This document shows, piece after piece, positions 8,077-14,808 of a stretch of 17,801 bases of DNA. Source of the DNA: an uncultured Halieaceae bacterium (lineage in GTDB: Bacteria; Pseudomonadota; Gammaproteobacteria; Pseudomonadales; Halieaceae). The stretch is from positions 1 to 17,801 of the forward strand of contig CALINF010000192.1 in assembly GCA_938045215.1 (NCBI GenBank), given 5' to 3'. The notes beneath the pieces were generated by a model. That model ran no database searches and was not told where the DNA came from. It worked only from the letters and a program-made list of their open reading frames with translations. Made by a program: the position numbers and the translations under genes. The first letter of the stretch is position 1. Every line of letters starts with the position of its first letter.

Positions 8077-8853
8077 GTGCCATTCGTATCAGAGCCATGT
8101 TTTACTAGGCTCATGACTGCATTGCAGCTAGACAACGTATCCAAACAGTTTGGCAACACCGTAGCACTCAGGGAGGTAAACCTGACGCTGCGCGCAGGCA
8201 ATATAACCGCATTGGTCGGCCGTAGCGGCTGTGGCAAGTCCACATTACTCAAACTGTTGAATGGTCTGCAAACTCCCACCAGCGGCCAGGTTCTGATCGA
8301 TGGCAACCCGCTAGACTACACCCAACTGATACCGCATAGACGGCGTACCGGGTATGTCGTACAGGGCACAGGGCTTTTTCCTCACCTGTCTATCGCCGAC
8401 AATATCTCATTACTGGCACATACCGAAAAGTGGCCAGAAGCAGATATTGCGGAACGCGTTCATGACTTACTATCGCTCACACAGCTACCACCAGAGTGTC
8501 TCGTTCGCTATCCACACGAGTTAAGCGGTGGACAGCAGCAGCGTGTGGGACTGTGCCGCGCCATGATGCTGCGCCCAAACTTGCTGCTGCTGGACGAGCC
8601 GTTCGCAGCAATCGACCCCCTGACCCGTCGTGATATTCATGCACAAATGCTAGCGCTGCACTCGGCGGAGCCTGTGACATCGGTGCTCGTGACACATGAC
8701 ATGAATGAAGCGTTGCTGCTGGCTGATGACATTATCGTAATGGATGCCGGTACTATTCGAGGTACTTACGACAAGAAAGAATTGCAGGCACGCGCCTCAG
8801 AGCAAGACGCCAATCTTTTACTCATGAGCCTGATGCAGGATCCAGGACAATGA
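8077..8853 (+). CDS. OpuC-class (betaine/ergothioneine-type) ABC importer ATP-binding protein
   Basis: This is an ATPase of the osmoprotectant (OpuCA/ProV-like) ABC class, 258 residues, without the C-terminal CBS domains found in many osmoregulated relatives. It has Walker A GRSGCGKST (48-56), Q-loop Gln about 96, signature LSGGQQQRVGLCRA (149-162), Walker B LLLLDEP (169-175) and the switch His in VTHDMNEA (about 207). The GTG at 8077 is chosen because AGGAG lies five bases before it. The ATG at 8113 would remove 12 nonconserved residues and begin right at the family core (TALQLDNVSKQFG), but it has a poorer ribosome site. The stop overlaps the start of the permease/binding-protein gene by four bases. 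The absence of CBS domains fits an uptake system not gated by ionic strength, like the ergothioneine importer EgtV, but this is inference. Confidence 0.88.
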   Translation: MPFVSEPCFTRLMTALQLDNVSKQFGNTVALREVNLTLRAGNITALVGRSGCGKSTLLKLLNGLQTPTSGQVLIDGNPLDYTQLIPHRRRTGYVVQGTGLFPHLSIADNISLLAHTEKWPEADIAERVHDLLSLTQLPPECLVRYPHELSGGQQQRVGLCRAMMLRPNLLLLDEPFAAIDPLTRRDIHAQMLALHSAEPVTSVLVTHDMNEALLLADDIIVMDAGTIRGTYDKKELQARASEQDANLLLMSLMQDPGQ

Positions 8854-10370
8854 GTTGCCTACATACCCGGCAGGGGTTGCGCTACTGGTTAACACTGTTG
8901 TTGCTGGTAAGCACCTGCGCCCATGCCAGCATCGACCAGCCAGTTATCGGCGTGGGTTCCAAAACATTTGGCGAGAGCTATATTCTGGCGGAAATGGCAG
9001 CCCAGCTGCTGGAAAGCGACGGATTTAAAGTAGAGCGCAAGCTGGGTCTGGGTGGCACGCTGATCGCGTTCGAGGCGCTCAAAACAGGTGCTATCGATGT
9101 CTACCCGGAGTATACAGGCACACTGACGGAGGCTGTCTATCACCAGCAAACAGATCCACTTGCGACGCAGTTGGCCGGTGACGACCTTCAACTATTGACA
9201 CCAATAGGCTTCAACAACAGCTACGCATTGGCCATGGCCCGCAGCAAGGCTCTTGAGATAAACGCCAGGCGTATCAGTGATCTTGTTTCACAAACAGATC
9301 TGGTTATCGGTTTCAGTCTGGAGTTTCTTAACCGGGGAGATGGCTGGCCGTCTCTTCAGTCTCGCTACGCCCTACCCCAGCAGCCCAAGGGCATTGAACA
9401 TGCACTGGCCTATAGCGCTTTGGCCAGAGGACAGCTGGATGTTACAGATGCCTACACGACCGACGGCGATATTGAATCCTTTGATCTTGTGTTACTCGAA
9501 GATGATCTCAACTACTTCCCCCGATACGAAGCTGCACTACTGGTACGCCAGGACCTGCCAGAAAGAGCTGCCATTGCGCTGGAGAAACTGGCAGGCAGAA
9601 TTAATGAAACCACCATGCAAACACTCAACGCAGCACTATCAGGTGGCGAGAATAGCGCGGCAACAATCGCCAACGGATTTCTGGTAGAGAACGGACTCAT
9701 ACAAGCAAATATTGCTACTTTTGCACAGGAAACCACCAGTGCAAGCATCCTAAGGCATACACTGACTCACCTGAAACTGACCGGCCTGGCGCTGCTACTC
9801 GCCTGCACGGTTGCGCTGCCATTAGCGCTTGCACTCACCCGACATCCTCGCGGCGCCAATATACTGCTGTATGTCACCGGCCTGATTCAGACAGTGCCAT
9901 CGCTTGCGATGCTGGCTTTGCTTATACCATTGTTTGGACTGGGTGAGGTTCCGGCGGTCATCGCACTGTTTCTCTACTCGCTGCTGCCGATTGTGCGCAA
10001 TACGATCACGGGTATTTTTGGTGTGGACCCCCTGCTTCGACAAGTGGCGGTAGCAATGGGACTAAACGCGAGAGAACGGCTGACTCGAATTGAGATTCCA
10101 CTGGCAGCTCCCGTGATACTCGCCGGTATCAAGACAGCGGCTGTCATCAGCGTGGGTACGGCAACACTGGCGGCTTTTGTCGGTGCAGGTGGACTGGGAG
10201 AGCCCATCATTACCGGATTGAGTTTGAACAACCACGCGCTAATTCTTCAGGGTGCACTGCCTGCCGCAGGACTGGCTATAGCAGTGGAATTACTCTTTGA
10301 GGGACTTGAACGCGCGCTAATACCCAGGCACCTCCGCTCTGGCGACGGCATTCCAAACAGCTTCGTGTGA
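8850..10370 (+). CDS. Fused substrate-binding protein and permease of OpuC/EgtU-class importer
   Basis: A single 506-residue protein carries two transporter parts. Residues 1-26 form a signal peptide (LLLLVSTCAHA). Residues about 31-290 form an OpuC-type substrate-binding domain with IGVGSKTFGESYILAEMAAQ, KLGLGGTLIAFEALKTGAIDVYPEYTGTL, FNNSYALAM and TDAYTTDGDI. Residues about 296-500 form a BPD-type permease with TVPSLAMLALLIPLFGLG and the ATPase-coupling EAA-type loop VAVAMGLNARERLTRIEIPLAAPVILAGIKTA. The binding domain therefore comes before the membrane domain, the reverse of EgtU of Streptococcus pneumoniae as I know it. Substrates of this superfamily are quaternary amines such as glycine betaine, choline and ergothioneine. 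The ergothioneine genes immediately downstream make ergothioneine or hercynine a reasonable guess, but the sequence alone cannot exclude an ordinary osmoprotectant. Confidence 0.88.
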   Translation: MSCLHTRQGLRYWLTLLLLVSTCAHASIDQPVIGVGSKTFGESYILAEMAAQLLESDGFKVERKLGLGGTLIAFEALKTGAIDVYPEYTGTLTEAVYHQQTDPLATQLAGDDLQLLTPIGFNNSYALAMARSKALEINARRISDLVSQTDLVIGFSLEFLNRGDGWPSLQSRYALPQQPKGIEHALAYSALARGQLDVTDAYTTDGDIESFDLVLLEDDLNYFPRYEAALLVRQDLPERAAIALEKLAGRINETTMQTLNAALSGGENSAATIANGFLVENGLIQANIATFAQETTSASILRHTLTHLKLTGLALLLACTVALPLALALTRHPRGANILLYVTGLIQTVPSLAMLALLIPLFGLGEVPAVIALFLYSLLPIVRNTITGIFGVDPLLRQVAVAMGLNARERLTRIEIPLAAPVILAGIKTAAVISVGTATLAAFVGAGGLGEPIITGLSLNNHALILQGALPAAGLAIAVELLFEGLERALIPRHLRSGDGIPNSFV

Positions 10371-10402
10371 AACCGCGCAGGAAACTCGAAGCGCCCGCAA
10401 TA

Positions 10403-10419
10403 ATACGTCCCACACGTAT
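10403..10419. repeat. Inverted repeat ATACGT-5-ACGTAT
   Basis: Perfect six-base arms are separated by CCCAC. It begins 33 bases after the importer stop codon. There is no T-run after it, so it is not a typical terminator; it could be a protein-binding site or a small mRNA hairpin. Confidence 0.4.
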
Positions 10420-10559
10420 CAGTAGCTCCGGAATACAAAATATTTGCCGTATCGTGATCGAACGCCGTGCAAACGCTACATGCCTAATAGCTTCTGCCTG
10501 CCGATAGCTCGATCTGTTACTTGCGCACTTTATTGCGAACGGCCCCGCCAGGCAAAAAA

Positions 10560-10580
10560 GTGCACACTATCGAGGTGCAC
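10560..10580. repeat. Paired GTGCAC sites
   Basis: Two identical, self-complementary GTGCAC hexamers lie nine bases apart (10560-10565 and 10575-10580). They can act as two binding half-sites or as the arms of a hairpin. They lie upstream of the presumed promoter of the PhzF-like/egtB genes. Confidence 0.3.
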
Positions 10581-10644
10581 GAGGAGTCAACCTGACAAAA
10601 AAATGCTAGGCTTTTAGTCGCTAACAAAAAGCGGCAACGACAGT

Positions 10645-10656
10645 TGGTATAAACCA
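10645..10656 (+). promoter_or_regulatory. Candidate extended -10 promoter with overlapping dyad
   Basis: TGGTATAAA has the TG-N-TATAAA form of an extended -10 box, and a CAAAAA sequence stands at -35 distance. The same stretch, TGGTATAAACCA, is a near-palindrome, so a regulator could bind over the -10 box. A transcript from here would start near 10660 and lead into the PhzF-like gene and egtB. Confidence 0.4.
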
Positions 10657-10716
10657 TCAGAATTGGCAGAGGTTAATTGACACATCGGTACGGAACCAAC
10701 AGTTGCTGATCTAAAA

Positions 10717-11496
10717 GTGTTCTACGACAGAGCACTTTCAGCCAGAGGCAATCCCTGCCGAGTTGTTACCGGAAGGCCGTGTGCATCCGCAAGTTCTGAA
10801 AGTCCTCACCTGTCAACCTGCTGTTTTATGGAATCTTGCCCTGGCCTCGATACGGCCGTGTCCTGTTTCTCACTCACTGGACGGGAGATTAACTGCTGTG
10901 GGCACGGCATGCTCGGGGCAGCCTACGTGCTACACGGTGCCACCGGTGAGACACACGGTGTGATTCGTTCGGGCGAGATACAGGTACCATGGCACGCTTG
11001 CCGCGAGCTGCTCTGGATCAGCCTGCCTCACGTTACATTGACCCTTACCCCGCCGCCCCGTTGGCTGACCGATTTGTTCGGCGATACGGCGCCTTTAGCC
11101 GCAGCGACAGCCGGTGGAGACTCAGACTATCTGGTAGTGCAATGGCCACCGGGGTTCGATCTGGGCCAACTGCCGGTGCCTGAAGCGTTGGGAAAATTTA
11201 CTCGCCGCGCGCTGATTGCAACCTGCGAAAGTCACTACTCGTATAATTTGGCCCAGATTGAAAGCCGCTACTTCGCGCCCCAATATGGCGTGCCTGAAGA
11301 TCCGGGCACTGGCTCTGCTATGCGCGTACTCGCCCTGTATTGGCAGCAGCAAGGGCTGGGTACGAAGCTGAGCAACTTTCAGCGCTCTACTGGCGGCAGT
11401 TTGCTGTTTAGTGAAGTCACAGATGCTAACCAAGTGCATGTCGGCGGACGCATCGTTCCGATAGATGAGGAGCAGTCGTTAGATGCCATCGGTTGA
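10717..11496 (+). CDS. PhzF-like (diaminopimelate epimerase fold) protein, possibly frameshift-damaged
   Basis: The 259-residue product has PhzF-family marks: a GNP tripeptide near the N-terminus, the first-domain motif TGREINCCGHGMLGAAYVL (cf. GHxT) and, in the second domain, RYFAPQYGVPEDPGTGSAMRVLALYW. Family members are isomerases or epimerases of small amino-acid-like molecules; the substrate here is unknown. Three features are odd. The GTG at 10717 has no ribosome site and starts only about a dozen residues before GNP, with open frame but no usual start codon back to 10681. The catalytic Glu of the family motif (LSET) is replaced (LSTC). Residues between GNP and that motif look unlike the family, while the +1 frame reads LPEGRVHPQVLKVL, as expected for a PhzF. 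It overlaps egtB by 14 bases, so translation may be coupled. Confidence 0.6.
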   Translation: MFYDRALSARGNPCRVVTGRPCASASSESPHLSTCCFMESCPGLDTAVSCFSLTGREINCCGHGMLGAAYVLHGATGETHGVIRSGEIQVPWHACRELLWISLPHVTLTLTPPPRWLTDLFGDTAPLAAATAGGDSDYLVVQWPPGFDLGQLPVPEALGKFTRRALIATCESHYSYNLAQIESRYFAPQYGVPEDPGTGSAMRVLALYWQQQGLGTKLSNFQRSTGGSLLFSEVTDANQVHVGGRIVPIDEEQSLDAIG

Positions 11497-12739
11497 AGAC
11501 ACATTGCTTGAACAATTCCTTGCCACCCGCCGCTACTCGCTGCAGATATGCCGCCCGTTGGAGGTGGAGGATTACAACCTGCAGGCAGCAGACTTTGCCA
11601 GTCCACCCAAGTGGCATCTGGCCCACACCAGCTGGTTTTTTGAGACCTTTTTACTCAAACCGTTCCTGCCAGACTACATAGCCATCAACGACCTGTATGA
11701 AACCCTGTTCAACTCGTATTACAACGGCGTAGGCAAACCATTTCAGCGCGCCAGCCGCGGTCTGCTCAGCAGGCCTACTTTAGATGAGGTACTGGCCTAT
11801 AGAGCCCACATTGACGAAGGCATTCGCACACTGCTGCGTAGTCAAGCCCACAGTGAACGCGATGCTATTGTGGAGCGAGTCGTGCTTGGTATTGAGCACG
11901 AGCGACAACACCAGGAGCTGTTTTTTACCGATATCAAGTATTCGCTTTCGGCAAACCCACTTGCCCCTTCCTATAGCCAGCGCAATACCAAAGGAAGCTC
12001 AAGCGAGACTCCAGCTGCTTTAGCGTTTGTTCCTTTTGAAGGCGGGTTGACGGAGACCGGCAATGAAGGTTCAGGCTTTAGCTTTGACAACGAGTTACCA
12101 CGCCATCGGAACTGGGTTGAACCTTTCAACCTGGCCAATCGGCTGGTTACCAATGCAGAGTATCAGGCATTCATAGACGACGGGGGATACGAAAGACCGG
12201 AACTTTGGCTGGCAGATGGCTGGACTACAGTCACCGAGTCAGACTGGAGCGGCCCGCTATACTGGCACAATACAAAAGACGGTCCGATGGAGTTCACACT
12301 ACATGGCTTAATCGAAAGACAAGACAGCGCCCCGGTTTGCCATATCAGCGGCTATGAAGCGGAGGCCTATGCACGCTGGTGCGATGCGCGCCTGCCCACG
12401 GAGCACGAGTGGGAACTGGCAGCGTCTGCGTGTTCACTACCGGGCTCAGGCATAGCAATTAGTTCACCGCACCCCGAAAGCGCCCCATCAGAAACGAAAG
12501 GAGTGTTGCAACTCTATGACAGCTGCTGGCAATGGACCCGATCGGCCTACACGCCCTACCCGGGTTTCAAAATCAGCCCGGGCGCTATCGGTGAGTATAA
12601 CGGCAAATTCATGAGCAATCAGTGGGTACTACGAGGCGGCTCCTGCGTGTCAATACCGGCTCAGTTACGGCCCAGTTACCGCAATTTCTTCTACCCACCG
12701 GATCGCTGGCAGTTCTCGGGGATACGCCTGGCAAGATAG
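11483..12739 (+). CDS. egtB: Ergothioneine sulfoxide synthase EgtB
   Basis: This non-heme iron enzyme joins hercynine to cysteine or gamma-glutamylcysteine, with O2, to give the sulfoxide intermediate of ergothioneine. The 418-residue protein has an N-terminal DinB-like helical domain (about 1-150) with the iron-binding His set: H48 in KWHLAHTSWFFE plus H139 and H143 in IEHERQHQE. The C-terminal FGE-sulfatase domain (about 185-418) contains ANRLVTNAEYQAFIDDGGY, RWCDARLPTEHEWELAA, the signature PGAIGEYNGKFMSNQWVLRGG, and YRNFFYPPDRWQFSGIRLA at the end. There is no C-terminal methyltransferase, so it is not OvoA. GAGGAG lies about ten bases before the ATG, inside the end of the PhzF-like gene. 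Which thiol it uses cannot be read with confidence; no egtA or egtC is present nearby, which leans to free cysteine. Confidence 0.95.
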   Translation: MPSVEDTLLEQFLATRRYSLQICRPLEVEDYNLQAADFASPPKWHLAHTSWFFETFLLKPFLPDYIAINDLYETLFNSYYNGVGKPFQRASRGLLSRPTLDEVLAYRAHIDEGIRTLLRSQAHSERDAIVERVVLGIEHERQHQELFFTDIKYSLSANPLAPSYSQRNTKGSSSETPAALAFVPFEGGLTETGNEGSGFSFDNELPRHRNWVEPFNLANRLVTNAEYQAFIDDGGYERPELWLADGWTTVTESDWSGPLYWHNTKDGPMEFTLHGLIERQDSAPVCHISGYEAEAYARWCDARLPTEHEWELAASACSLPGSGIAISSPHPESAPSETKGVLQLYDSCWQWTRSAYTPYPGFKISPGAIGEYNGKFMSNQWVLRGGSCVSIPAQLRPSYRNFFYPPDRWQFSGIRLAR

Positions 12740-12868
12740 ATCGTATTAAACAGTACTCGAGTTCCGCGGAGTCCGCACAGACTCCACAAAGACTCGCAGC
12801 AGTGGCAATAAAGCGTCAGTACCAGACTAAAAATGTATCACTGACACATTTACTACAGGACTTAAGGC
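12740..12868 (+). promoter_or_regulatory. egtB-egtD spacer with possible independent control of egtD
   Basis: This 129-base gap is long compared with the overlapping genes around it. It contains an inverted repeat GGAGTC (12768-12773)/GACTCC (12780-12785) with a six-base spacer, and a 21-base dyad at 12831-12851. The egtD ribosome site is AGGA/AAGG at about 12856-12867. I do not see a convincing -35/-10 pair. Confidence 0.45.
12831..12851. promoter_or_regulatory. Operator-like 21-bp imperfect palindrome before egtD
   Basis: The left half-site AAATGTATCA (12831-12840) and the reverse complement of the right half (12842-12851, AAATGTGTCA) agree at nine of ten positions around a single central base. 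The dyad ends 17 bases before the egtD start codon. The central geometry leaves no room for an RNA loop at full pairing, so a dimeric DNA-binding regulator fits better than a hairpin. I do not recognise the regulator. Confidence 0.5.
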
Positions 12869-13849
12869 ATGCACAGCGGTAACGTTATCTTCACCGACCT
12901 CCACCCAAAAACCAGCGATACGCGGCAGGAGATTCTTGCAGGCCTTGCTCAACAAGAACGCTACATTAATCCAAAGTACTTTTACGACGAGCAGGGTTCC
13001 CGTCTGTTTGAGGCCATCACTGAGCTGGATGAATATTATCCGTCGAGAACCGAAATCGGCATACTTTCGCAGAACGCAGCCGCTATCGCAGCGGCGTGCG
13101 GTGTCAACTGTGTACTGGTCGAGCCAGGTAGTGGCAATTGCGAAAAGGTACGCAGCCTACTGGATGCGATCGCACCCAAGGTATTCGTACCTATGGATAT
13201 ATCCTCCAGCTTCCTGCGCGAAGCGGCTGAAAAACTGGGTAGCGATTTCCCATGGCTGCAAGTTCATGCTGTTTGCGCCGACTTCAATACGCACTGGCAT
13301 GATATGCCGGAGCTACCGGCCGGGCGCAGGATAATATTTTACCCTGGCTCAACCATCGGCAACCTTGAGCCAGATGCCGCGTGTGCCTTTCTTGCACATA
13401 TGGGCGAGTGGATGGGAGCAGATGGAGGCGCCATCATCGGCGTTGATCTGCACAAGGCCAGCGATCGCCTCGACGCTGCCTACAACGATGAGCAGGGAAT
13501 CACCGCTGCTTTCAATCGCAACATACTGTCACACGTAAATCGGTTGCTTGATGCTGAATTCGATATGGAACTCTTCGCTCATCGGGCTTTCTATGACAGC
13601 GACAAGCGTCGAATCGAGATGCATCTGGTTAGTGAGCAGGATCAAGCGGTGCGCTGCAATGGTAGCGTTCTAAAGTTTCATGAAGGCGAAACCATTCATA
13701 CCGAATACTCCTATAAATACAGTGTTGACGACTTCGCCAGCCTGGCGCAGCGCGCCGGTCTGCACTTATCACAAAGCTGGGTTGATGAAGACAAACTCTT
13801 CAGCGTGCACTACTTACAAAAAGGCCCTGCGTCTCCGCAAGGCCTTTAG
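12869..13849 (+). CDS. egtD: L-histidine N-alpha-trimethyltransferase EgtD
   Basis: This cytoplasmic SAM-dependent enzyme methylates histidine three times to give hercynine, the first step of ergothioneine synthesis. The 326-residue length is normal. Family features: INPKYFYDEQGSRLFEAI (33-50), EYYPSRTE (55-62), the SAM-binding VEPGSGNCEKVRSLLDA (84-100), FYPGSTIGNLEP (157-168), FNRNILSHVNRLL and IEMHLVS. Residues that contact substrate in Mycobacterium smegmatis EgtD appear conserved by my alignment: Y39, F47, Y56, N165, Y204, M250, E278 and S280 match its Y39, F47, Y56, N166, Y206, M252, E282 and S284. The ATG has AAGG just upstream. The last eleven codons encode a strong hairpin (13820-13847). 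Confidence 0.96.
   Translation: MHSGNVIFTDLHPKTSDTRQEILAGLAQQERYINPKYFYDEQGSRLFEAITELDEYYPSRTEIGILSQNAAAIAAACGVNCVLVEPGSGNCEKVRSLLDAIAPKVFVPMDISSSFLREAAEKLGSDFPWLQVHAVCADFNTHWHDMPELPAGRRIIFYPGSTIGNLEPDAACAFLAHMGEWMGADGGAIIGVDLHKASDRLDAAYNDEQGITAAFNRNILSHVNRLLDAEFDMELFAHRAFYDSDKRRIEMHLVSEQDQAVRCNGSVLKFHEGETIHTEYSYKYSVDDFASLAQRAGLHLSQSWVDEDKLFSVHYLQKGPASPQGL
13820..13847. terminator. Hairpin inside the end of egtD, best as terminator for the minus-strand aldolase gene
   Basis: AAAGGCC (13820-13826) pairs with GGCCTTT (13841-13847), continued inward by TGCG/CGCA around a TCTC loop with one mismatch. On the minus strand the stem is followed by TTTTTGT, a proper U-run, placing a terminator about 75 bases after the aldolase-family stop. 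On the plus strand the tail (CTTTAGTCT) is weaker but may still help end egtD transcripts. Confidence 0.7.
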
Positions 13850-13919
13850 TCTACGCAACGTCTGCTGTCACTCCGCGAGGCAGATTAGCCCGTTGGACAC
13901 AGCATGCGCATGAGCAAAC

Positions 13920-14714
13920 CTACTCAAGCAATTGTGGTTGCTCGGCAATGATTACGTCGTACAGGGTCTGGAAATTGAACCAACCCGCCAGAGGCGTACC
14001 AACCGTGCGCAGGGTCTGTTCGGCGTATTCAGGCTTGATCAAAATCGGCTTACCAACAGCCTCCGCCATTAGCTGTGCCTGGCAACTGCGCTCCATTGTC
14101 ACGAACCACCAGCAAGCTGCATCAACCGTCTGACCCACCGTTAACAAACCGTGGTTCTGCAAAATAGCCGCCTTCTTGTCGCCCAGAGCGGCGGCAATGC
14201 GCTCACCTTCGCTGCAGTCGAGCACCACACCAGTAAAATCATCAAACAGTACATGATCGTCATAAAACGCACAGGAATCCTGCGTGATAGGGTCCAGCAG
14301 TCTACCCAGCGAGGACCAGGCTTTGCCGTAGAGCGAATGTGAGTGAGCCGCTGCGGTAATCTCAGGGTTGGCCATATGAATACGCGAGTGAATCGTGAAA
14401 GCAGCGCCATTCAGCAGTCCGTCTCCTTCAACTACTTCGCCTTCATGGTTAACCAACAACAGGTCGGAAACCCGCATTTGCTTAAATGAGCGCCCCATGG
14501 GGTTCACCCAAAAATGATCGAGGTGTTCTGGATCGCGCACGGTAATATGTCCGGCGACGCCCTCGTCGAATCCGAACTTGCCGAAAATCCTGAGAGACGC
14601 AGAGAGCCGCTCTTTGCGATGCTGGCGTTCAACCGCGACGTCGGTGTTTTCAGTTGGGGACATTGCCACGGACGCATCGGCGTTCATGATAATACTGTTT
14701 GCTGCTTCGGCCAT
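13920..14714 (-). CDS. Class II aldolase/adducin family protein
   Basis: This 264-residue protein has the class II aldolase/adducin N-terminal fold. Likely zinc ligands are H124 and H126 in AAAHSHSLYGKAW and H188 in ILQNHGLLTVG, equivalent to the HxH and distal His of fuculose-phosphate aldolase. The position of the catalytic Glu of sugar-phosphate aldolases (in SSEWPLH-type motifs) reads NGAAFTIH, so it is unlikely to be a classical aldolase; the subfamily is known mainly as uncharacterised proteins. GHITVRDP (55-62), WVNPMG and LLLVNHEGEVVEG fit the family. The ATG at 14714 is chosen because of a very strong AAAGGAGG ribosome site; the frame is open further to 14870 but that part is nonconserved. 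It is downstream of the HxlR regulator in the same direction, 94 bases away. Confidence 0.88.
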   Translation of the reverse strand: MAEAANSIIMNADASVAMSPTENTDVAVERQHRKERLSASLRIFGKFGFDEGVAGHITVRDPEHLDHFWVNPMGRSFKQMRVSDLLLVNHEGEVVEGDGLLNGAAFTIHSRIHMANPEITAAAHSHSLYGKAWSSLGRLLDPITQDSCAFYDDHVLFDDFTGVVLDCSEGERIAAALGDKKAAILQNHGLLTVGQTVDAACWWFVTMERSCQAQLMAEAVGKPILIKPEYAEQTLRTVGTPLAGWFNFQTLYDVIIAEQPQLLE

Positions 14715-14808
14715 TGTAGAGCCTCCTTTACAGATACACGTTGAAATAGAAAGTATAGACCGTTTCGCCGTTATGCGGGACGCTCTTTTCGCACGGCCAA
14801 CCGGCGAC

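Larger units (their letters stand above)
10371..10716 (+). other. 346-base intergenic region before the ergothioneine cluster
   Basis: I find no convincing gene here. Visible items are an inverted repeat ATACGT/ACGTAT (10403-10408 and 10414-10419), two copies of the self-complementary GTGCAC (10560-10565 and 10575-10580), and an extended -10-like element with its own dyad near 10645-10656. The reading frame of the PhzF-like gene is open from 10681. No clear intrinsic terminator for the importer operon is seen, so some read-through into the ergothioneine genes is possible. Confidence 0.6.

Noticed and set aside
10763..10963. Separate 66-residue ORF in the +1 frame of the PhzF-like gene
   Set aside because: Only its first 15 or so residues resemble anything (a PhzF segment). 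It is better explained as the trace of a frameshift than as its own gene.
11483..12739. OvoA (ovothiol) sulfoxide synthase
   Set aside because: OvoA has a C-terminal methyltransferase domain, absent here, and the neighbouring EgtD makes hercynine, the EgtB substrate.
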